Origin: Siphonodentalium dalli
Taxonomy: Eukaryota > Mollusca > Scaphopoda > Gadilida > Siphonodentaliidae
Assembly (NCBI GenBank): GCA_032622095.1
Contig: CP136063.1
Span: 178,849,956 to 178,913,955 of the forward strand
Length of the DNA stretch: 64,000 bases
Reading direction: 5' to 3'
In this document: in pieces, positions 1 through 11,995 of the stretch
How the letters are laid out: the number at the start of each line of letters is the position of its first letter
Position numbering within the stretch: the first letter of the stretch is position 1
Notes under the pieces: model-generated
Databases searched by the model: none
What the model saw: the letters and a program-made list of their open reading frames with translations, nothing else
What the model was told of the DNA's origin: nothing
Position numbers and translations under genes: made by a program

Positions 1-300
1 CACGGGGGAGAGACCAGAACACAAGATTTCCAAGTGTTGGAAATTTCCAACCTGTCACCCCCCTGATGTTGGAAAATTTCCAACTGATGACCATTTCAGT
101 CCAAAATTTTGACCAAAAAATAGGAAAATATGCAAATATTGGTCCAAAAACAATTAATTCCCCCCAATAAATTGTTTGAAAATCAAACTACAAGAACATT
201 TCAACCTATTGTTGGTGTGAAATTTCCAACTAATGTTTTGGCAGGTATGAAATTTCCGACTGTTGAAAATTTTGACCAAAGTTGGGGGGGGGGGTGAGAC
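1..300. repeat. Diverged repeat with GAAATTTCCAAC motifs
   Basis: The stretch repeats short blocks such as GAAATTTCCAACT and AAAATTTTGACCAAA, and ends in a run of G. A diverged copy in the same orientation lies at about 57500-57800, which shares the order of the motifs. It has no open frame worth calling. It is probably an old non-coding dispersed repeat; the left end is cut by the window. Confidence 0.5.
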
Positions 301-929
301 CCCCCTGTCGCCACGTCTCTGTTTATGATGGCATGGTGGTCGAGTATGCCCAAGAAGCTATTCTACCCACTCATTCATACAGATAACTAGCACAAAATAT
401 TACTTTGCGCCATCAAAACCTGCGTCCAAGATGTTTTGCTTGAACCCGAATACCAGTTAATTCGGGGGTATGAATCCCGCGTACGGCTTCAAAACACCCT
501 GAATCCCGCGTACCGAAAAGGGGGGGGGCGATACCCTCATGCTGACAGGTTAAGGGACGGGCACGTCTTCACATACAGGTTAATTACATCCTACTGTGTC
601 TGCGTTGGCGGTCAGGAAAAACCAACGAAAAAGTTGAAAAACCTCTTGGGAAAAACGATGGAAACCTGCTTTCCGAAACCAACATCTCTAACGCAGCTCG
701 AATGTTCGGAAATTCATTCTAATTGATCAATTATGCAACACAAACCTGTGCACACACTATATAATATATAAATATAAATTAACATTTGTAACATATTACA
801 AAATATACACTGATCGTGATCGAATGACACATTATATGCGTTAATATAAATAACTATAAAACTATTACTTCATAAATAAGGTCAAATTGGAGTTGACCCG
901 ACAGACAAGCCAAATGACAACACACGCTC
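301..929. other. Gene-free stretch
   Basis: Contains one short open frame (436-726) with low-complexity composition and no recognisable domain, which I do not call as a gene. The rest is AT-rich sequence without repeats that I could match elsewhere in the window. Confidence 0.4.
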
Positions 930-1560
930 TATAATAGCGTGACCCCTTTCCATTGTCCATGCACGCATGCAGCGATAATAGATCGCTCACTCATTATCAC
1001 GAACAGCGAATACAATATTTTTCGGCTAATGTGCTTTGCACTAGACGCTGAAAAATTATCATTATATGATATGCATTCGTATGAGCGGACAATGACACAA
1101 AGAAGCCAACTCACGACTTTTCAGGTGTACGCTTAACATGTGTTTTCACTGTGGCCCGCTCTATAAAACGAAATAACGACTGTGACTACATTATCTTCTT
1201 ATTTCAGAATCAAATAATCACATTATGTACCTATTATGTGCGTATTTGTGCGATTTTCGGTTAATGACAAAGTCATACCATATGGCTCTAGAGTTGCTTC
1301 GATTCACTGCATGTGTAAGCAATTTATTGTTGTTAAAATATGTACTTGTTTGAATGATGGTTGATTAATAATTGCAATTATGTAAGAACTGACGAGCTCT
1401 ACGTGAGACATTTTAAGTTGATGATCCAACAATTTATTTATTCTTGTTTATGGAGCAACATATCCTCGTGCCAATACGCACATAATCGAGCTATAATGTG
1501 AAATAGGTACATAATGTGATTATTTTATTCTGAAGTAAACAATTCTGATTATACATGTAG
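930..1560 (-). repeat. Dispersed repeat family R1, copy 1 (minus)
   Basis: Carries the family hallmarks in reverse complement: CACATAATAGGTACATAATGTG, TTATTTCGTTTTATAGAGCGG and GTCGTGAGTTGGCTTCTTTG (segments shortened). Other copies lie at 15449-16345, 42230-42450, 43765-44575 and a fragment at 50650-50715. No coding capacity is seen, so a MITE-like or other non-autonomous element is likely. Copies 1 and 3 belong to the inverted duplication; copies 2 and 4 are independent of it. Confidence 0.6.
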
Positions 1561-1842
1561 TTTCCATATTGAGCGTGGAAGATCACTAGTACCCTGGCAT
1601 CTTAAATAAGTACGAAGAACCTAATCAGCCTACAGTTAATATAGACTTTGATAATAGCTTGCAATGAATTTTTAGGGTAATTGCCAGTCTGGGTAATTGC
1701 TTGTATTGAATTGTTAGGGTAATTGCAGATTCCATATTTGTTTAATTGTCTGCTAGGTCGTACCTATATGAGTTGTAATCCAATATAGTGATTCATTGTC
1801 ATGTATGCTAAATAAACATAGCCCACGTGAACTGGCGCCGAC

Positions 1843-2366
1843 TCATATCCGGAGCTAAGCGATTTGAGCCCTAATGATTATATTTATCTTATTTGCGAAT
1901 CTATACTTGCTTCCGGAATTTCAACTTTTACCTCACAAGTGGACAAACCTCCCATTCAAACATCTCATTCTGATTTATTATCTGTATAGCCTTCCAGAGC
2001 ACAACAATAACAAAACAGAAAACGAATCATGTGTGCCATTATATTTTACAACCAACATAAAAGTACTAAGAATAGATAATATATTGGTACTTGTCAATCA
2101 TTCCAAAATTAAAAGTAATGAATTCTTCAAATACAAATTTTCTCACAGCTATGAAGCAACCTCATGTTGGATCATCTCTGGAAGGAGCTACACACTATAT
2201 CTCCCATAACTTCTCACCATGTAAATAAGTTTGTACCGTCATCTTGATCACATGTGTGTTACCATATTGTATTAGGAGAGGGGCTTCATAAGTTGCAAAA
2301 ACTTGTGCCCCAATCCCTTTTGTATATTTTGTAAATAAAATATGTTTCAAGTCAAGTCATATCCGG
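1843..2366 (+). mobile_element. 5'-truncated non-LTR retroelement insertion with 10-bp target duplication
   Basis: The direct repeat TCATATCCGG occurs at 1843-1852 and 2357-2366. Removing 1853-2356 plus one repeat restores the sequence of the paralogous arm near 40530-40560, which is the empty site. The insert carries an open frame at 1874-2209 with no start of its own. It ends in a 3' region with a small hairpin (GGGGC...GCCCC near 2280-2312), AATAAA signals and a short TTCAAGTCAAG-type tail. This fits a 5'-truncated CR1/L2-like LINE. The 111-residue frame loosely resembles the C-terminus of such reverse transcriptases, but I would not place it further. Confidence 0.7.
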
Positions 2367-2421
2367 ATTGAATAGGCTGCATCGCATGCCATCAACATCA
2401 AGCAAATCCTGTCCATCTTCT

Positions 2422-3203
2422 TCACACGTTATATATATTACACCCTCTCGTTTTAGGAACACCGAGCATGTGACTCTGTCCTGTGAAACCTGGATATGTC
2501 TCAATGCCGTCTGTTCTTATTATATCTGGGTAGCTCAGATTGATTTCTTCTGTATATAATATATCTATCCACAAACCTCGTGTAGATATAACTTCAAACA
2601 CATCACCTCTGGCGCGTATTAACGGAATGTCGACTTCATCAAGAGGAATAAGACAATTCCCACAAAACCTGTCAGCTTGGGAATTTCTTGGTGTCACGAC
2701 CAAAGTAACGTAATGGTTTGGATAACAGCCCTGCATGCAGTAGAAATCGGCGAAGTATATTTTCTTGTCCCCAGCGAACAATCTTTGCATGGGGACCAGA
2801 ATTCTCGTGTCGCCAAATGGCGATTTTTCTGGTATGTTGCCGAACCAGTCGAGGGTTACACAGAAGAAAAGCCCATTAAGTTTCCCATTTATCGGGCATT
2901 TCGGATCTCCGCCATTATCTTTGATATATGGCTTCATGATATTTCCGTGATTTTCTCTGATATCAGTGAAGTATTCCATAGGCTTATTTCTATAAAGGTA
3001 AGATATTTCCCAATATTGCCATATGCCGTGTGCGGGATCACATATGTACTTTCTGGCTAATGCCAGCACCCTCCTGGTGTGTTTCTTCCCATCGTCGACA
3101 CTCGAAGGAAAAGAGGAGGCCATCGATCTGTCTTTCAGATACATGTATGAAGGTATGCCGTTTTTTGCATCTGGCATTTTCGGGGACCCAGCACCGCCAA
3201 ACC
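2422..3203 (-). CDS. PHYHIP-like: PHYHIP-like protein, C-terminal domain exon (left copy)
   Basis: The encoded segment resembles the C-terminal domain of phytanoyl-CoA hydroxylase-interacting proteins (PHYHIP/PHYHIPL). Blocks seen in order are LYRNKPMEYFTDI, KDNGGDPKCPINGKLNGLFF, a fish-bone of small motifs ending YFADFYCMQG, NHYVTLVV and LYTEEINLSYPD, with a final Cys-containing tail. PHYHIP is a neuronal cytosolic partner of phytanoyl-CoA hydroxylase and kinases in vertebrates; the role in invertebrates is unknown. The exon probably begins after a TTTTTTTGCAG acceptor at 3204-3214, so residues before about FGGAGSP are intronic. The N-terminal fibronectin-III domain of the vertebrate protein is not seen here, and I found no earlier exon. 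The frame is open to TGA at 2422-2424. It is 70-75 percent similar by eye to the right copy at 39788-40492. Either copy could be a live gene. Confidence 0.7.
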
Positions 3204-3459
3204 TGCAAAAAAATATTATTTTACTCCCTATTTTTTTACACCACCCCACGAATTAACTAATTTTGGCCCGAAACCGCATAAAATCCTACATATATCGTTC
3301 ATACTACTGGGAACGTATCACATTTATTCCAAATGACGGTTTAACTAGTTTTAGCACCTATGTTTTAATGCAAAATGAATTTTTTCAAATGCTGACTGAT
3401 AAGGTCTTTTGTCTACCGCATCACCTAATACGCACACGTTTGACTACCAAAAGATAGTC
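3204..3459 (-). other. Intron or flank upstream of the left PHYHIP-like exon
   Basis: Begins on the minus strand with a polypyrimidine tract and CAG acceptor-like sequence directly before the coding exon. No earlier exon is recognised. It shows no similarity to the region upstream of the right copy, so the duplication seems to end about here. Confidence 0.4.
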
Positions 3460-3962
3460 AATCGGTGTTCGCGATTAGATGTCTATTGGCATATAATCGC
3501 GACCACGGGAGGCACGCGTGGTTTCGATTGAATATCATATTTAATCTGAAGGGTAATAACTCTATAAAGAATGTACTTTGACGAAATAACGGCGATTTGT
3601 ATGAGAAATTGCAACACCACAATAGATCAACTCTGGTGAAATATAAGTAAAATTCTTCTATTGGGTGGGTGGGCTTGGGGGAGGTTATGTCCGTTATTTC
3701 GTCAAAAACACTTCTTCAAATATCTCCGTTATCTCGTTTATAAAAATAATTTCCTATTTCTATATTTCGCTGTATTTCGCTGTATTTTCCTATTTCGCAT
3801 TTTAGTTGTATTTCATATTTCGATAATTCGCTACATTTGACATATTATGGATATGGGATTATATGATATCCAACATTCTGATATTCAATCGAACATCACG
3901 TGCCACCTGTGCTCGCGATTAGATGCCACTAGCGGCAAGCCATCTAATCGTGAACCCCGATT
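3460..3962. mobile_element. MITE-like element with ~80-bp terminal inverted repeats
   Basis: Left end AATCGGTGTTCGCGATTAG at 3460 onward is matched, inverted, by the right end at 3884-3962 (GATATTCAATCGAAC ... CTAATCGTGAACCCCGATT). The arms are about 80 bp with several mismatches. The 340-bp interior is AT-rich with repeated TATTTCG motifs and has no open frame. I could not identify a convincing target-site duplication (flanks AGATAGTC and ACATATAG). It is a non-autonomous DNA transposon by structure, superfamily unknown. Confidence 0.7.
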
Positions 3963-5057
3963 ACATATAGTTTGCTATATAATGCTTGGCGTATTGGCTG
4001 ACCGCATACATTAGTATTAGTTTGTTTGCAGGTCAGTGCGTGACCCGAGTATGCTAGGTCAGCCTGGGTGGTCAAATTACACACTGCTAAATAAATATTA
4101 TCATGCATCGATGAAGTGGACACATATAGTAATCATTCAGAAGCTGATAGCTAATGCATATACTGGCTAGCCCAATTGTATAAGGCATAACATGCATCCA
4201 ATTTTACAAAAAAAATTATACATATCCAGTGAGATATCATTTTCCCATGCAAGCTATCGTATTACATGAACCGAACATGTGTTTGATATTTGGGTGTAAT
4301 ACCCTTTTAGCTGATAGTATTATCTCAGGACAACGAACTCAATCTTTACTTTCGATCCACTACTGATATTGAGTAGACACGTCCATGACAATCGGTTGTT
4401 AAAGATGGATTATCTCTTTAAATAACAAATTTTAAATAGTTGCGTGGGTATAAAATAATAGATATGAATTGAAGACCTATGTCCGGAAAAGCTTCTATCA
4501 ATTAATATTGATTTTATTTCAAATATAAAATCGGACCCATTTATGTTACTATTTTTAGAACCGACCATTCGGATGAGACCTTATTGCGATATAGAGCACT
4601 GGGCTGTTCCCACGGCTACGCAACGAATGTCAAATGTCACAGATTGGTTGTTTGTATTGTTTTGTTCCAACGATATAAGCGATAACGAGTATAATTAACA
4701 TCTATTTGTGACAAAATTGCACAATATAATTTCTGGTCTCTGTTAACAGTAACCACCATTGTTTTTTGTTTTTGTTTTTTTTGTTATTAAGCAGAAAGAA
4801 TGACAAAGGAAGAAAGACAAGAATTCACACACATTCATTCTCTCAATCCAAGGCTTGGAAGAGTGAGACTCTACCATGCCCTGGCCTACTTTCTTACATA
4901 TGATTCTAAAATATTTAAAGGCACACAGTGTGTTTGGATAATTATATCAAAGAGTGTTCAGGATAAAAGTTAATTTTAGGCTACGCTGGTATAATTTATT
5001 TTTCTCCAGAAAATGGGCATTATTTTGCTACAACCATGTTGATAACAACAATTATTA
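3963..5057. other. Gene-free AT-rich stretch
   Basis: No open frame over 60 codons and no repeat I could match within the window. Contains poly-T/TTTTTG runs near 4760-4785. Nothing further supported. Confidence 0.4.
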
Positions 5058-5131
5058 TTATACTTCAATGTGTTAACATTGAAGTATATTGTAATTATAC
5101 TTCAATGTGTTAACATTGAAGTATATTGTAA
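5058..5131. repeat. Two 37-bp tandem units with a near-palindromic core
   Basis: ACTTCAATGTGTTAACATTG-type units start at 5062 and 5099. Each has 10-bp arms (ACTTCAATGT / ACATTGAAGT). The same AACATTGAAGTAT string occurs just before the 3' hairpin of both downstream Helitron-like elements (6657-6668 and 9115-9127), so this is likely a terminal or subterminal module of that family. Confidence 0.6.
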
Positions 5132-6701
5132 TTCTTATTTTTATTTTTTTTATTATTATTATAAAACACCTTATATCTCAGAAACCGCCAGGTCGATTGA
5201 TTTGATATTTCCTACTCATATACATCCACGAAAAGTTAGTTTTATACACTTACCGCTATTTTCGTCCGACCTTGACCTTGACCTTGACCGTCGCGAGTAT
5301 TTTTTTTGCAAAAAATAGTTCGTCCTAATTTGACCAAACTCACAGGGTGGTATCACATTGCAAAGACGATTAAGATGCAATATAAACTAGGTCAATCGGT
5401 CAAAAAATGGCGGAGTAATGGCGGTTTGATTATAGCCACATTTAAACTAGATTGAAGCTTGGATCTATTATTGGTAAAAAAATTATCGACCGATTAGAAT
5501 GATTTTTCGTACATATGTAGCTTTCGCCCTTATCTATTAACTCGACTGGGTGCGAATTTCGTACGACCTTGACCTTTGCACTAAACGCTCTTTATGTGTA
5601 TTACTGTTGTGTACGTATCTCCTCCGGAACGGCTTGAGGTATTGAGTTCGGACTTGCATTATTAGTTTTCTCTCATCATGTGCAATAAGCACGCGAAAAA
5701 TGTCATGGATAGCACTTCCGGTTCGAAAGATCGGTATTGGTCGAAAAATCGGTTAACGCTTTTCTTCTGAATTTGACCATTTTCATAGGACGACATCGCT
5801 AGTCCGAACTGAAGACAACGCCGTAAAAATTAGCGCAATCGACCAAAAAATGACGTCACAGCACCCGATTAAAATTTTAAAGAATAAAAATAAGCATTTT
5901 TACCGTTGTCCGCGCATCTCCTCCGAGACGGATGGGGATAGAGAGTTCGGATGAACACCAAAATGTCCAGACATATGAGCGCTAGATAAATCCTGAAAAT
6001 TAGCGCAATCGACCAAAAACTGACGTCGCAGCACCCGATTCAAATTTTGATTTTTGGGCATCCTGCTAGGATAAAGCCTTGCCCTGATTTCTTTGAAAAG
6101 GGCGAATAGATCCAAAACGACTCTATCGATTGCCTTGATTTTTTGTACGTACATAGCTCCCGTCCTTGGCTATGTACTGGACTGGGTGCGGAGTTCGTCC
6201 GACCTTGACCGTGACACAAAACGCTCTTCATGCTGATTACTGTTGTATACGTATCTCCTTCGGAACGGATAGAGATAGAAAGACGGGACAACTTCGAGTG
6301 TGTAGGGTAACTAATGCTTTCGAAGTGGTATAGCTCCGATGTGCCAAAAAAAAGCTCGGTAGGTGTCGAAAATTTGATGTCGTTATTTTAAGAAATTTTA
6401 GCATTTTCCTAGGAATTTGTTCTAACTTTATACCTATGGTCTATTGGATACGCTGATCACGAATAACGAAGTATGTTTTGGATCCGAGCAAAAATGGCGG
6501 AGTTACGCCATCTTGAATATTGGACAATCCCAGTTTTTACCGGTTTATCGGATATCAATCGGACAAAAACTAGAAGGTGTGTGATTGTTGCCACACATTA
6601 TGACGTTTGCCCAGTCCAAATATGATGTGCCAGAAAAAAGCTCTTCCCCTTGGTAAACATTGAAGTATCGAAATTGCAGTGCAATTTCAATTTCATTCTA
6701 G
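5132..6701 (+). mobile_element. Helitron-like non-autonomous element, copy A1
   Basis: Begins TTCTTATTTTTATT and ends with a hairpin (AAATTGC-AGT-GCAATTT at 6670-6686) followed after 10 bases by CTAG at 6698-6701. A hairpin then CTAG is the 3' signature of Helitrons and Helentrons. The next copy begins immediately after, with the same TTCTTATTTTTATT start. The body has iterated GACCTTGACC motifs and repeated blocks such as GTACGTATCTCCTCCGGAAC. No Rep/helicase frame is present. Small open frames here are repeat shadows. Confidence 0.6.
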
Positions 6702-9160
6702 TTCTTATTTTTATTTTTATTTATTATTATTATAAAACACCTTATATCTCAGAAACCGCCAGGTCGATTGATTTGATATTTCCTAGTCATATACATCCAC
6801 GAAAAGTTAGTTTTATGCACTTATCGCTATTTTTGTCCGACCTTGACCTTGACCTTGACGGTCGCCAGTAATTTTTTTGCAAAAAATGGTTCTTCCTAAT
6901 TTGACCAAACTCACAGGGTGGTATCGCATGGCAAAGACGATTTAGATGCAATATAAACTAGGTCAATCGGTCAAAAAATGGCGGAGTAATGGCGGTTTGA
7001 TTATTGCCACATTTAAACTAGATTGAACTTTTATTGAGCTTGGATCTCTTATGGGTCAAACATTGATTGACCGATTAGAATGATTTTTGGTATATATATA
7101 GCGTTCGTTCTTAGCTATTAACCGACTGGGTGTGAATTTCATACGACCTTGACCTTTGCACTAAACGCTCTTCATGTGTATTACTGTTGTGTACGTATCT
7201 CCTCCGGAACGGCTTGAGATATCGAGTTCGAACTTGCATTATTAGTTTCCTCTCCTCGTGTGCTACAAAGTTTTCGAAAAAATGGTATTGATAGCTCTTT
7301 TGTTCGAAAGATCGGTATGGTCGAATAATCTTTTTTCTTCTGAATTTGACCAAATTCATAGGGCGGCATCGCTAGTCCGAAATGAAGACAATACCGTCAA
7401 AATTAGCGCAATTGACCAAAACCTGACGTCACAGCACCCTATTCAAATTTTGACTTTTGGGTATCCTGCAAGGTGGGAGGCCTTGCCATGATTTATTTGA
7501 AAAAGGCGAATAGATCCAAAACGACTCTACCGATTGCCTTGATTTTTTGTACGCACATAGCTCCCGTCCTTGGCTATTGGCTGAACTGGGTGCGGAGTTC
7601 GTCCGACCTTGACCTTGGCACAAAACGCTCTTCATGTTGATTACTGTTGTGTACGTATCTCCTTCGGAACGGATAGAGATAGAAAGACGGGACAACTTCG
7701 ATTGTGTAGGGTAACTAATGCTTTCGATTTTTTTCGCATTTTGGTATAGCTCCAATGTGCCAAAAAAAAGCTCGGTAGGGGTCGAAAAATTGATGTCGTT
7801 ATTTTAAGAAATTTTTGCATTTGTCCTAGGAATTTGTTCTAACTTTGTACCTATGGTCTATTGGATACGCTGATCACGAATAACGAAGTATGTTTTGGAT
7901 CCGAGCAAAAATGGCGAAGTTACGCCATCTTGAATATCTGAAAATCCCAGTTTTAGCAGTGTTTGTGCTATACTGTGTTCGTTGTATGTACAGAACGGCT
8001 AGAGATACCGAGTTCGGACTTTTTTCATTAGGTGCTCCAGTGTGTGTTACACACAACTTAAAAATGGCTGTGTTCGCACTTCCGGTTCAAAAGATCGGTA
8101 TTGGTCGAATATTAAAACAACGCTCTTTATACGGTAACCAGAATGGCCTGCGATATCGAGACCGGAGTTTTTCCTTTATTTGCAGCTAACGCTTCGGTGT
8201 ACAACGATATGGAAAGGTCATATATATAACTTCCGGTTTGGGAGAAGGGCGTGTGGGTATGTATGTCAATTGTTTTATCACGCAGATTTTTATGAAATTT
8301 GGGATGCGAAGTGTGGTCGCCATTTTGAGTACGATGCCGCAATTGTTTTCGACATCGCTCCATAAATGGCTGAATTATGCGCTATTCAAAATGTTAATAT
8401 ACAGAGCATTCATTGTAGACGTTATTCCGAAACAGTAAGCCTGTGCGATTGTCATCAACATTTCAACTGCATAGATTTCCATGCGCAGTAAAAAGTCGCA
8501 TTGCCGTTTTTCATTTCCTGTGTGTCCGTGGACTTGATGCAAGAAATGTAAATGCTGTCATACATTTTCAAGGGTTTCCCCGTCAGTAACGTGAGTATGG
8601 CTGGCACGATTGTCATCAAACTTTCCATTGCATAGATGTTCATGCGCAGTACAATGTCGCATTACCGTTTCTCATTGTCTGCATGTCCGTGCTTGATAAA
8701 TGGCGGAGTTAAGCCATATTCAAAATGTTCATATAGATAACATTCATTGTAAACGTTATTCCGAAACAGTAAGCATGTGCGATTGTCATCAACATTTCAA
8801 TTGCATAGATTTATATGCGCAGTACAAAGTCGCATTGCCGTTTCTCATTGTATGTGTGTCCATGGACTTGGTGCAAGAAAATGTAAATGCTGTCATACAT
8901 TTTCAAGGGTTTGCCCGTCAGTAACGTGAGTATGGCTGACACGATTGTCATCAAAATTCCAATTGCATAGCTTTCCATGCGCAGTACAAAGTCGCATTGC
9001 CGTTTCTCATTGTCTGCGTGTCCGTGCATGCATGGCTTGATGCCGAAAAGAGGGTGCATGGACAATTACTGAAGAGGTACGTTTTTTCTCCCATGTTTCT
9101 GCTTCCCCTTGGTAAACATTGAAGTATCGAAATTGCAGTGCAATTTCAATTTCATTCTAG
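6702..9160 (+). mobile_element. Helitron-like non-autonomous element, copy A2
   Basis: Head-to-tail neighbour of A1. It shares the 5' start, the ACCTTATATCTCAGAAACCG block, the internal ~1.5 kb and the same 3' terminus, with CTAG at 9157-9160. It differs by an extra region at about 8000-9060, made of tandem ~335-bp units. No Rep or helicase is encoded. The 3' LINE at 9161 onward abuts its CTAG end. Confidence 0.6.
8364..9037. repeat. Two ~335-bp tandem units with internal half-repeats
   Basis: Units start at 8364 and 8699 (AAATGGCGGAGTTA / TTCAAAATGTT blocks). Each contains two related halves around GATTGTCATCAACATTTC and CATGCGCAGTACAA. The open frames on both strands here come from this repetition. 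It lies within Helitron-like copy A2 and is absent from A1. Confidence 0.65.
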
Positions 9161-11995
9161 TTATTATTATTATTTTGTTTTTTTTCTTCAGAATATTTTG
9201 TTACATGTAGTATTTAATGTTTGTATAATCAAAGTTCCAAACACTATGTGCAGTTTTAAATATTTTTACATTCTGAATTTACCAAAAACAATATAAATAG
9301 ACAATCTAACATAATTATTGCAACTGTATTGTAAATATTGTAGTTGTTGTAATTATTGGTTCGACAGCACTCAGGGAAAATACACAACGCTCTCTTGATG
9401 TTTCAGACTGTTGCTGGAAAAGAAAAATAAAAAATTGTGGTATTGTTAAGCAAACCGGTATATCTATTGACGTTCTCGGGGAATTATGATTGGAAAGTAA
9501 AATGATCGGTGTACTGAAATTGTACAGATATTGTATAAGTGTCTGCCGCTCGGGTACCGGGTAATTGATTTAGTTTGTGTGTTGTCTAGTCCCTGTTAAG
9601 CTCGGGGTGTACTTTGTGCCTGAAAAATCTGTTATTTAATTACATTATTATTAAATTTTTAAGGCATTTCGAAGTGTCAGCCATTGGTTATCGAATTCAT
9701 AGTTCATGTTACATTTTGCGTTGTATCTCTCGCATTCATACCTAAATTGAAGATCACAAAGGAACGGTCGAAGTGATAGTTGTGTGGGTGTGAATTTTGT
9801 TCTATATATATATTGTTTCAGCACTAGTAGGAACAGATTACTTTTTGAATTTTTGTATTCATGATCTATGCCAATAATGATATCTTTTTTGTTAGATCAA
9901 TGGGAAATTGGTTGTTTCTTGCCCATGTTTTAATTTCTGTCATAAAGGTTTGGACGTGGGGACAATACCAGAAAATGTGAGAAATGGTTTCCTGTACGTT
10001 ATGACAACGATTGCAAAAATCGTCGACTCGAAGGTTAGCCACCTTCAGAAATTTATTGGTACTAATAATTCGTGTGTTTATTCTAAATTGGAGCCACTGT
10101 AATTTCGTATCCGTTGTCGTTTTAAAGGGCATGCTCAAATATTCTTCCCAATTTTCTATTTTCTCGCCAAATTTGGATTCCCATTTTTGACATGCATTCG
10201 GCATGGTTTTCTCATTTGATAGAATTTTATAAAATAATTGACAGCCTTTTACACAACGGAGTATCGGAATGAGATTGTTTGGTATACATGGGTAGGGTAT
10301 ACGGATTAAGGGTTGGTTAAGAGAACTTGCCAATGACATAATCTGACGCTTTATGCTGTTGATTGTTATGAAATCAACGCGGATGTTTAAAGTTGCATAA
10401 AGTGTGCGTGGGGTATGGAATGTATCATCTGATTGGAATAGATCATTTATAAAATATATTCCGGCATCTCTCCACGATTTAAAGTTGACCGACGAACCTC
10501 CGATTTTGATTTTCGGATTATTCCAAACAGTTGAGGCCATAATAGTATTATTTGAGTTATTTAATCGCATAAATTTACACCATGCTGAGAAAACATATCT
10601 CCAGAATGGATTTGCGAACTTGTCTGTTTGTTTTACAATATAATTTGGGTGATAAGTGAGAAAGAGTGGATCATTTAAGAAAGAATTGCCATTGCATAGT
10701 GAGGCCCATTTCGATTGTTTGCAAACCAAGCGTCTAATCCAGCTAATTTTCATGGCACTATCAGAGTTTTCAACATTAATCATCTTCAAACCTCCGTACA
10801 TATATTCGGCACATAATTGTTTTCTTTTTATTCTATCGCGTTTGGAATTCCAGATGAAATTATATAGAATGGTATTTATGGTCTTCACAAATGCTGTATC
10901 TGGGCTTGGGAGGGTTATAAATAGGTGTGTCAATTTTGGTAAGATAAGGGATTTGACAACTGTTATTCTACCTAACGGGGTCAGGAGTCTGTGTTTCCAA
11001 ATTTTTGTGATCTTTTCTATATCTTCGAGTTTATAATTGTAGTTTATATTCATGTTTGTTAAATTAGTGTCGAAATGTATCCCTAGAAAATTAAAAGTGT
11101 TTACAGTAGACAGGTTTAGTATGTGACCCTATCCCTATCCATGCTGCTTGACACTTTTCAGGATTTATGCGCAGACCCGATACCCGAGCAAATTCGTCCA
11201 GTGTTAAGTATGATTCGCGTAGACTATTTTCAGAACCATCAAGAATGAGCGTCGTGTCGTCCGCATATTGTGTTATTTTGTACTCTGAACTTCCGAGGAA
11301 TATCCCTTTAATTGTATTGTTTTGGCGTATCATCAGCGCCAAAACTTCAGCACAGAGGAGAAAGATATACGGTGAGATTGGGTCACCCTGGCGGCAGCCT
11401 CTACCTAGCATGAAGCTCTGAGAAATATGACCATTAATCAGAATAGATGAGCTGGCATTCTCATACAAAATTGATAGCCATTTCTTTACAGAATCTCCGA
11501 AATAAAAAAGGTCAAGACATTTTCTTATAAATGACCATGAAACAGTGTCAAATGCTTTTTCAAAATCGATAAGAAGTAGTAGGCCAGATTTATTTTCTTG
11601 TTTTGTCCTGTGAATTATGTCGTATATTAGTCGGGTGTTGTCACCTATATATCTACCCGATAAAAACCCGGTTTGATCAGGGTTGATTATCGATGGGAGT
11701 ACACGTTTTAGTTTGTCCGCTATACATGACGAGGCTAGTTTGTAAGATGTATTCAAAAGGGTAATAGGACGCCAGTTTTTTAACATCTGCCTATTTCTGT
11801 CCTTTTTAGGGATCATTATTATAATTCCTTGCTTTTGTGTGATTGACAGTTCTCCCGTTGAAAATGATTCATTTAGCGACTCTGTTAAAAGGGGGCCAAA
11901 GTCAGACCAAAAGAATTTATAAAATTCACATGTGTATCCTGAAGGCCCTGGGCTTTTATTATTTTTGGTTTTCCTCAGGGCGTCTGTTAATTATC
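9161..11995 (-). mobile_element. 5'-truncated Tx1/L1-like LINE
   Basis: On the minus strand the element begins abruptly inside the reverse transcriptase domain near 11995, runs through RT and a C-terminal zinc-binding region, and ends in a 3' untranslated region of about 490 bp with an A-rich TAATAATAATAA-like end near 9161-9190. The 5' truncation and A-rich tail are typical of target-primed reverse transcription. It sits exactly against the CTAG end of the Helitron-like element A2. Confidence 0.75.
9651..11994 (-). pseudogene. LINE ORF2 fragment: reverse transcriptase and C-terminal zinc-knuckle, two frameshifts
   Basis: Open segments on the minus strand are about 11994-11091, 11128-9866 and then 9896-9651. 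RT motifs seen in order are NKSPGPSGY, IPKKDRN, NWRPITLLNTSYKLAS, DQTGFLSGRYI, LLLIDFEKAFDTV, GRGCRQGDPISPYIF and the catalytic QYADDTTL. A CNRCHNVQETISHIFWYCP zinc-binding motif lies near the C-terminus. One frame change lies near 11105-11130 and another at an A-run near 9896, after which coding continues to TAA at 9651-9653. The endonuclease and the first part of RT are missing. The RPITLLN and GCRQGDPISPYIF motifs point to the Tx1/L1 group. It is dead through truncation and frameshifts. Confidence 0.85.

Larger units (their letters stand above)
930..3203 (-). repeat. Left arm of a ~2.3-kb inverted segmental duplication
   Basis: Read on the minus strand, this segment matches 39761-42450 on the plus strand in the same order: PHYHIP-like coding exon, its 3' flank, a block with GGGCTATGTTTATTTAG, a block with GCAATTACCCAGACTGGCAAT, a block with CTCTAGAGCCATATGGTAT, and the dispersed repeat beginning ACGCACATAATAGG. 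The arms differ by many substitutions and by insertions: a 0.5-kb retroelement here (1853-2356) and about 0.7 kb in the other arm. This is a paralogous pair in opposite orientation, about 36 kb apart. Confidence 0.75.

Noticed and set aside
436-726. 96-codon open frame
   Set aside because: Low-complexity content, no domain, lies between repeats.
4580-4880. tRNA- or SINE-like segment
   Set aside because: No A-box/B-box pair or cloverleaf could be drawn; a similar check at 41170 (GTTCGAATCATGG) also failed.
7890-8189. 99-residue frame
   Set aside because: Lies in Helitron-like copy A2, not conserved in A1.
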